A DNA stretch of 64,000 nt from Tubulanus polymorphus (Eukaryota; Nemertea; Palaeonemertea; Tubulaniformes; Tubulanidae). Shown in pieces: positions 60,801 to 64,000 of this stretch. The DNA lies in contig NC_134025.1 in assembly GCF_964204645.1 (NCBI RefSeq), positions 27,992,001 through 28,056,000 of the forward strand, given 5' to 3'. Position 1 is the stretch's first letter. The number at the start of each line of letters is the position of its first letter. The position numbers and the translations under genes are program-made. Below the pieces are notes generated by a model. That model was not told where the DNA came from. It was given only the letters and a program-made list of their open reading frames with translations, and ran no database searches.

Positions 60801-63800
60801 TCACATATATTTGTTGCGGACATACTGTTGGTATAATGCCATGTTTCTTTTGCTAGGATTCTTTGGTCCATTAATTCCGATCATTAAATAGTCATTATAA
60901 ACATCCTTTGATTGTCTCGATACGGTCGGTGGGGTGACATGATATATGCTATCCATTGGAAATGTACTTTTGTGGATTCTGCAAATATAGAAATGATATT
61001 TTCTTCAATTAGTTATTGACCTGGGGTTTATATTATTCACCATTATTTGTCTGATATTACTCACAATGTGGTTCCCTTTGAAGCAACTTTTTTCCCGTTT
61101 CTTTCTTCAGGTTCCACGACGGCACTTACACCAATCTGATAATGTCTTTTATAGAGGATGACGTCTTGTTTATGCGGCTCTGCTATTTCCACTCCATACG
61201 TTTCCTTCATCGTCGGGAACAAATCCTAGAAAAAAAATTTAATTTAATTAAAATATTGATTTTAACAATAAAAGTCGTTGGATATCGTAGAAACTTGTCC
61301 CACCTTTAATGATATGTAACCTGCGGGAGATGCAGTCTTGTCTGGGAGCCAATCATTAGGAATATCTATATCCCCCTCTACATCGGACTCAGCACTGCTA
61401 CTTGTGCTTCCATCAGATCCTTGAGATGTAAGACTCTCCTTACCGGATAGATTAGGGTTAACTTCAACAGGTCCACCACTAAAAACAATGAAGATTAATA
61501 TTCATTCAGATCAGAACTGATAAATTCATCAGAAAACTGAAGTGCTTCAAGAATATTTTTTCGAAATTTAAAAGCAAGAAAAGATCAAACAGTTTCATTG
61601 TGCCTTATTAGAATGAAAAGAAACCAATCACCAAAGGGACCATTCTTAAAGTAACTACACAATTGCAGTCAATTGAAATTCAGATGCACAATTTTGCGTG
61701 TGTACTTTAACAGTCCCTTGTACACAGATTCCGAAACCCAAGTGCACTTCATTCAATAACAAAACAAACGATCATATCAGGATATTACTTTGAAAAAAGA
61801 ATTTGCATATTGTAGGTAGAACTATTACCGGATGTATATTCATAATGCAGGATCGGTTTAAAACTTTGAAACAAATATCTATAACCATTTGAAAAAGATG
61901 CAAATACTGAATACACAAGCGAACTAACATACTACAAAATACGTCATGCTGTAAGCTTATAGTCACTGCATTAGTAAAACCAGTTTCAACAAGATCTGGT
62001 TGTATCTAGATACAGCAAAAATAACAAACCTAAATACACTCGTAGCCAGTAAACTCATGTAAGCATAATATCTGCAGAAACCACAAAATGTACATAATAT
62101 AATCATAATTAACTAAGGATTAATACCGGGTTGAATATAAGTCAAATAAAAAACATAGGTTACGATTCGAACTGAAGGAGAAAACAAATTTTAATCACGT
62201 CGAGATCGTAATTGATTTACGCTCTTTATCTGACTAGTGCTAACATCATACATTTATGTGATATAGATTAAACATGAATAAGTGTTTGATATTTTGTTAA
62301 AACAAGTAATCTATGAACATTCATCATATTCGTGCAGTGATATATATATATATATATATTCAAACCCTTACCCTGTCTCCTCCTGTCTCCTACCGGGTTG
62401 AGCTCGCACCGCAAATGGACTTTCATCAAGAGAATACTTGGGCTTAAAATCCCTAAAAAATTTTCATTGCTTATAATTAGTAACAGTATAAAGAGAATGT
62501 TGGGTGTGTTCTATAAACGAGGTCTAGTACTTGACGAGTGAAACAAACCTAATGGAAGACGTCATATGACAGCAATATAGATCTTTCAATGTTGTCAGTT
62601 CATACGGTTTATAATAATCCCAGAATTGATTCACTCTTTCATCATCTTTATGCGCGTGAATTAAAAGCTGTACATTTTCTGCGCTCTTGTTGGCTAGAAT
62701 CATACATACATACATACATACATACATATAGAAAACTATGATTATTCGATAACAAAAAACTGTTGACCTCTTTACTTAATGAATATGATATCAAAAAGAT
62801 AAGAATGGAAATCCATGACCAACAGTTTATTAAGTGCAGCTACATTATACATACTCTCTTCAGCGGACCAAGGCAATGATTCAATTGATTCTTCATCCCA
62901 CCATTGTGAATATCTATAAAAATAATCAATTACTTTCTTCGCGATCATTATAGATAAAACTTCAAGCTGGGTGAACACCTAATGCTGCCGGAACTCACAG
63001 TTTTCGAGATTTAGGTAATTTTCCCATGGCTGCAGGATTATGTAAGTAATAATCCGTAGATAATTCCCAGATATTCTGCTTCATATGCTTTGGATCGAAT
63101 ATGCCGAGGAATAAGTTGATCGCTTGTTGTTTGTCAGAGTCTGAAATTTGAAAAAAAAATTTTAGTTTAGTCTTAAAGTTTATTTCTTTGATATGTTTTC
63201 AATTCATTTTGATGCTAATAAATGTTTCTATCACCTCCGAATGTGTTACTGTAATAACGAGACAGCGTTTGCATGATATCTCTTGAATGAGACGTCCACG
63301 GAGCTATTTTTCGATATGTCTGTATTCTATGAACGAGTTGTGAACCTCCGTATTGTAAAGCCAACGTGTCACCTTGATCTTCATATAACTCCTCTAACAT
63401 ACGAACGCAATCAGTGTCGAATTCTAGTGATGGACTTTTCAAAATTCCTAGAGCATGCAACTGAAAGAAAACGTTAAAATCCACACAAGATTTATGATTT
63501 GAAGGTTTTAAAATGATTTTTCATCAATTTATTATTTCATTCAGACAATACGTTCAGCTAACCTGAAATGCCAGAGCACATTTTCCAATCGCAAACTGCG
63601 CTGTATTTGTTCTATCCAAACAATCGACACAATTTGTTCTAATAACACCGTGTTGTCTTCGAATGGTTTCCGAGAATCCTAAACCCGCACATCTGTCAAA
63701 GAGGCATGAAATAATAGTTTATACAAGATTGAAAAACCTCCTTTAATACATACTCTATTCAGTGGATGATACACACTTGAGATTAGGAGAGATTTTCTGA

Positions 63801-64000
63801 CAATACAGATCCGGAGATGTGTGAAAGAATCCAACTTTCTTCACACAAATTTCAGCGATATCAGCAAGACGAGACAGAACATTCGCATTTTTACTGAAAT
63901 TGAAATTTTCATTCATAAGAAATTCGTGAAGTCAGATACCAGTACGTCAATAAGCAATGTTTCTAAACAAACCTTTTATTTAGTCTTGCCATATCGAATC
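60801..64000 (-). CDS. FIG4: FIG4 SAC-domain polyphosphoinositide 5-phosphatase (5' partial, 11 exons in window)
   Basis: FIG4/Sac3 acts with VAC14 and PIKFYVE on endolysosomal membranes to control PI(3,5)P2. Exons on the minus strand: 64000-63973, 63893-63777, 63692-63563, 63460-63235, 63140-62999, 62913-62855, 62693-62549, 62452-62372, 61478-61304, 61225-61065, 60978-60801; 479 residues with consistent phases, stop TGA at 60803-60801. The SAC catalytic CX5R motif is intact ([16 protein letters not shown]), followed by FIG4-typical [22 protein letters not shown] and [23 protein letters not shown]. The C-terminal region keeps [22 protein letters not shown] and the end YVRNKY. The N-terminal half lies beyond the window. 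The donor of the 59-nt exon (62855) has an alternative reading, but the chosen one keeps frame and the family spacing. Confidence 0.95.
62339..62359. repeat. (TA)n microsatellite in a FIG4 intron
   Basis: About ten TA units, 12 bases past the donor of exon 62452-62372. Confidence 0.9.
62702..62728. repeat. (CATA)n microsatellite in a FIG4 intron
   Basis: About six CATA units immediately upstream (minus-strand sense) of the acceptor at 62694-62696, so it forms part of the branch/pyrimidine region of that intron. Confidence 0.9.

Noticed and set aside
62772-62854. Extension of the FIG4 exon past 62855 (frame continues to a stop near 62775)
   Set aside because: The strong GTATGT donor at 62854 in phase 1 joins in frame to the next exon and restores the family spacing up to YKPYEL; the extension leaves no in-frame junction.
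1-64000. CRISPR arrays, bacterial operons, tRNA or rRNA genes
   Set aside because: None seen on reading; repeats present are microsatellites, Ig/FN3 exons and one inverted repeat. A tRNA or covariance-model scan could not be run here.

Overview
The window is animal nuclear DNA: AT-rich, intron-dense, with typical GT-AG introns, long non-coding stretches and simple-sequence repeats. The gene content (an UNC-89-type obscurin that begins SH3-DH-PH, a receptor resembling the crustacean cardioactive peptide receptor, and a Penelope-like-element-style hammerhead relic) suggests an invertebrate, most likely a spiralian protostome (mollusc, annelid or similar). The species cannot be named from the sequence alone.

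Layout. (1) 1-20094, plus strand: most of a giant obscurin/UNC-89 gene, cut at its 5' end inside the SH3 domain. I could place 58 exons whose phases all agree, giving 4171 residues in the window. The order is SH3 end, RhoGEF (DH), PH, 11 Ig domains, charged linker, 13 consecutive FN3 domains, short RS-like linker, 2 Ig, kinase 1, linker, Ig, FN3, kinase 2, stop. Inside the inter-kinase linker exon, reading through a splice donor gives a second possible end: a 211-residue tail finishing in a transmembrane helix, with its own poly(A) signal. A near-identical copy of the last exon lies 370 bases past the stop. (2) 22730-24603, plus: a three-exon SLC10-family (sodium/bile-acid symporter-like) gene. 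(3) 24604-41225: 16.6 kb with no gene I can support. (4) 41226-53612, plus: a nine-exon rhodopsin-class GPCR, 468 residues, with large introns; one intron holds an inverted repeat around a hammerhead-ribozyme-like motif. (5) 59251-55955, minus: an intronless Golgi alpha-mannosidase II-like gene of 1098 residues. (6) 64000-60801, minus: the 3' half of FIG4 (SAC phosphoinositide 5-phosphatase), 11 exons, cut at the window edge.

The genes are not an operon and have no evident shared pathway: muscle sarcomere signalling, membrane transport, neuropeptide reception, N-glycan processing and endolysosomal phosphoinositide turnover. The most interesting signals are the possible tail-anchored obscurin isoform, the duplicated obscurin terminal exon, the split between an intact kinase 1 and a degenerate kinase 2, the recently duplicated Ig exons, and the hammerhead relic.
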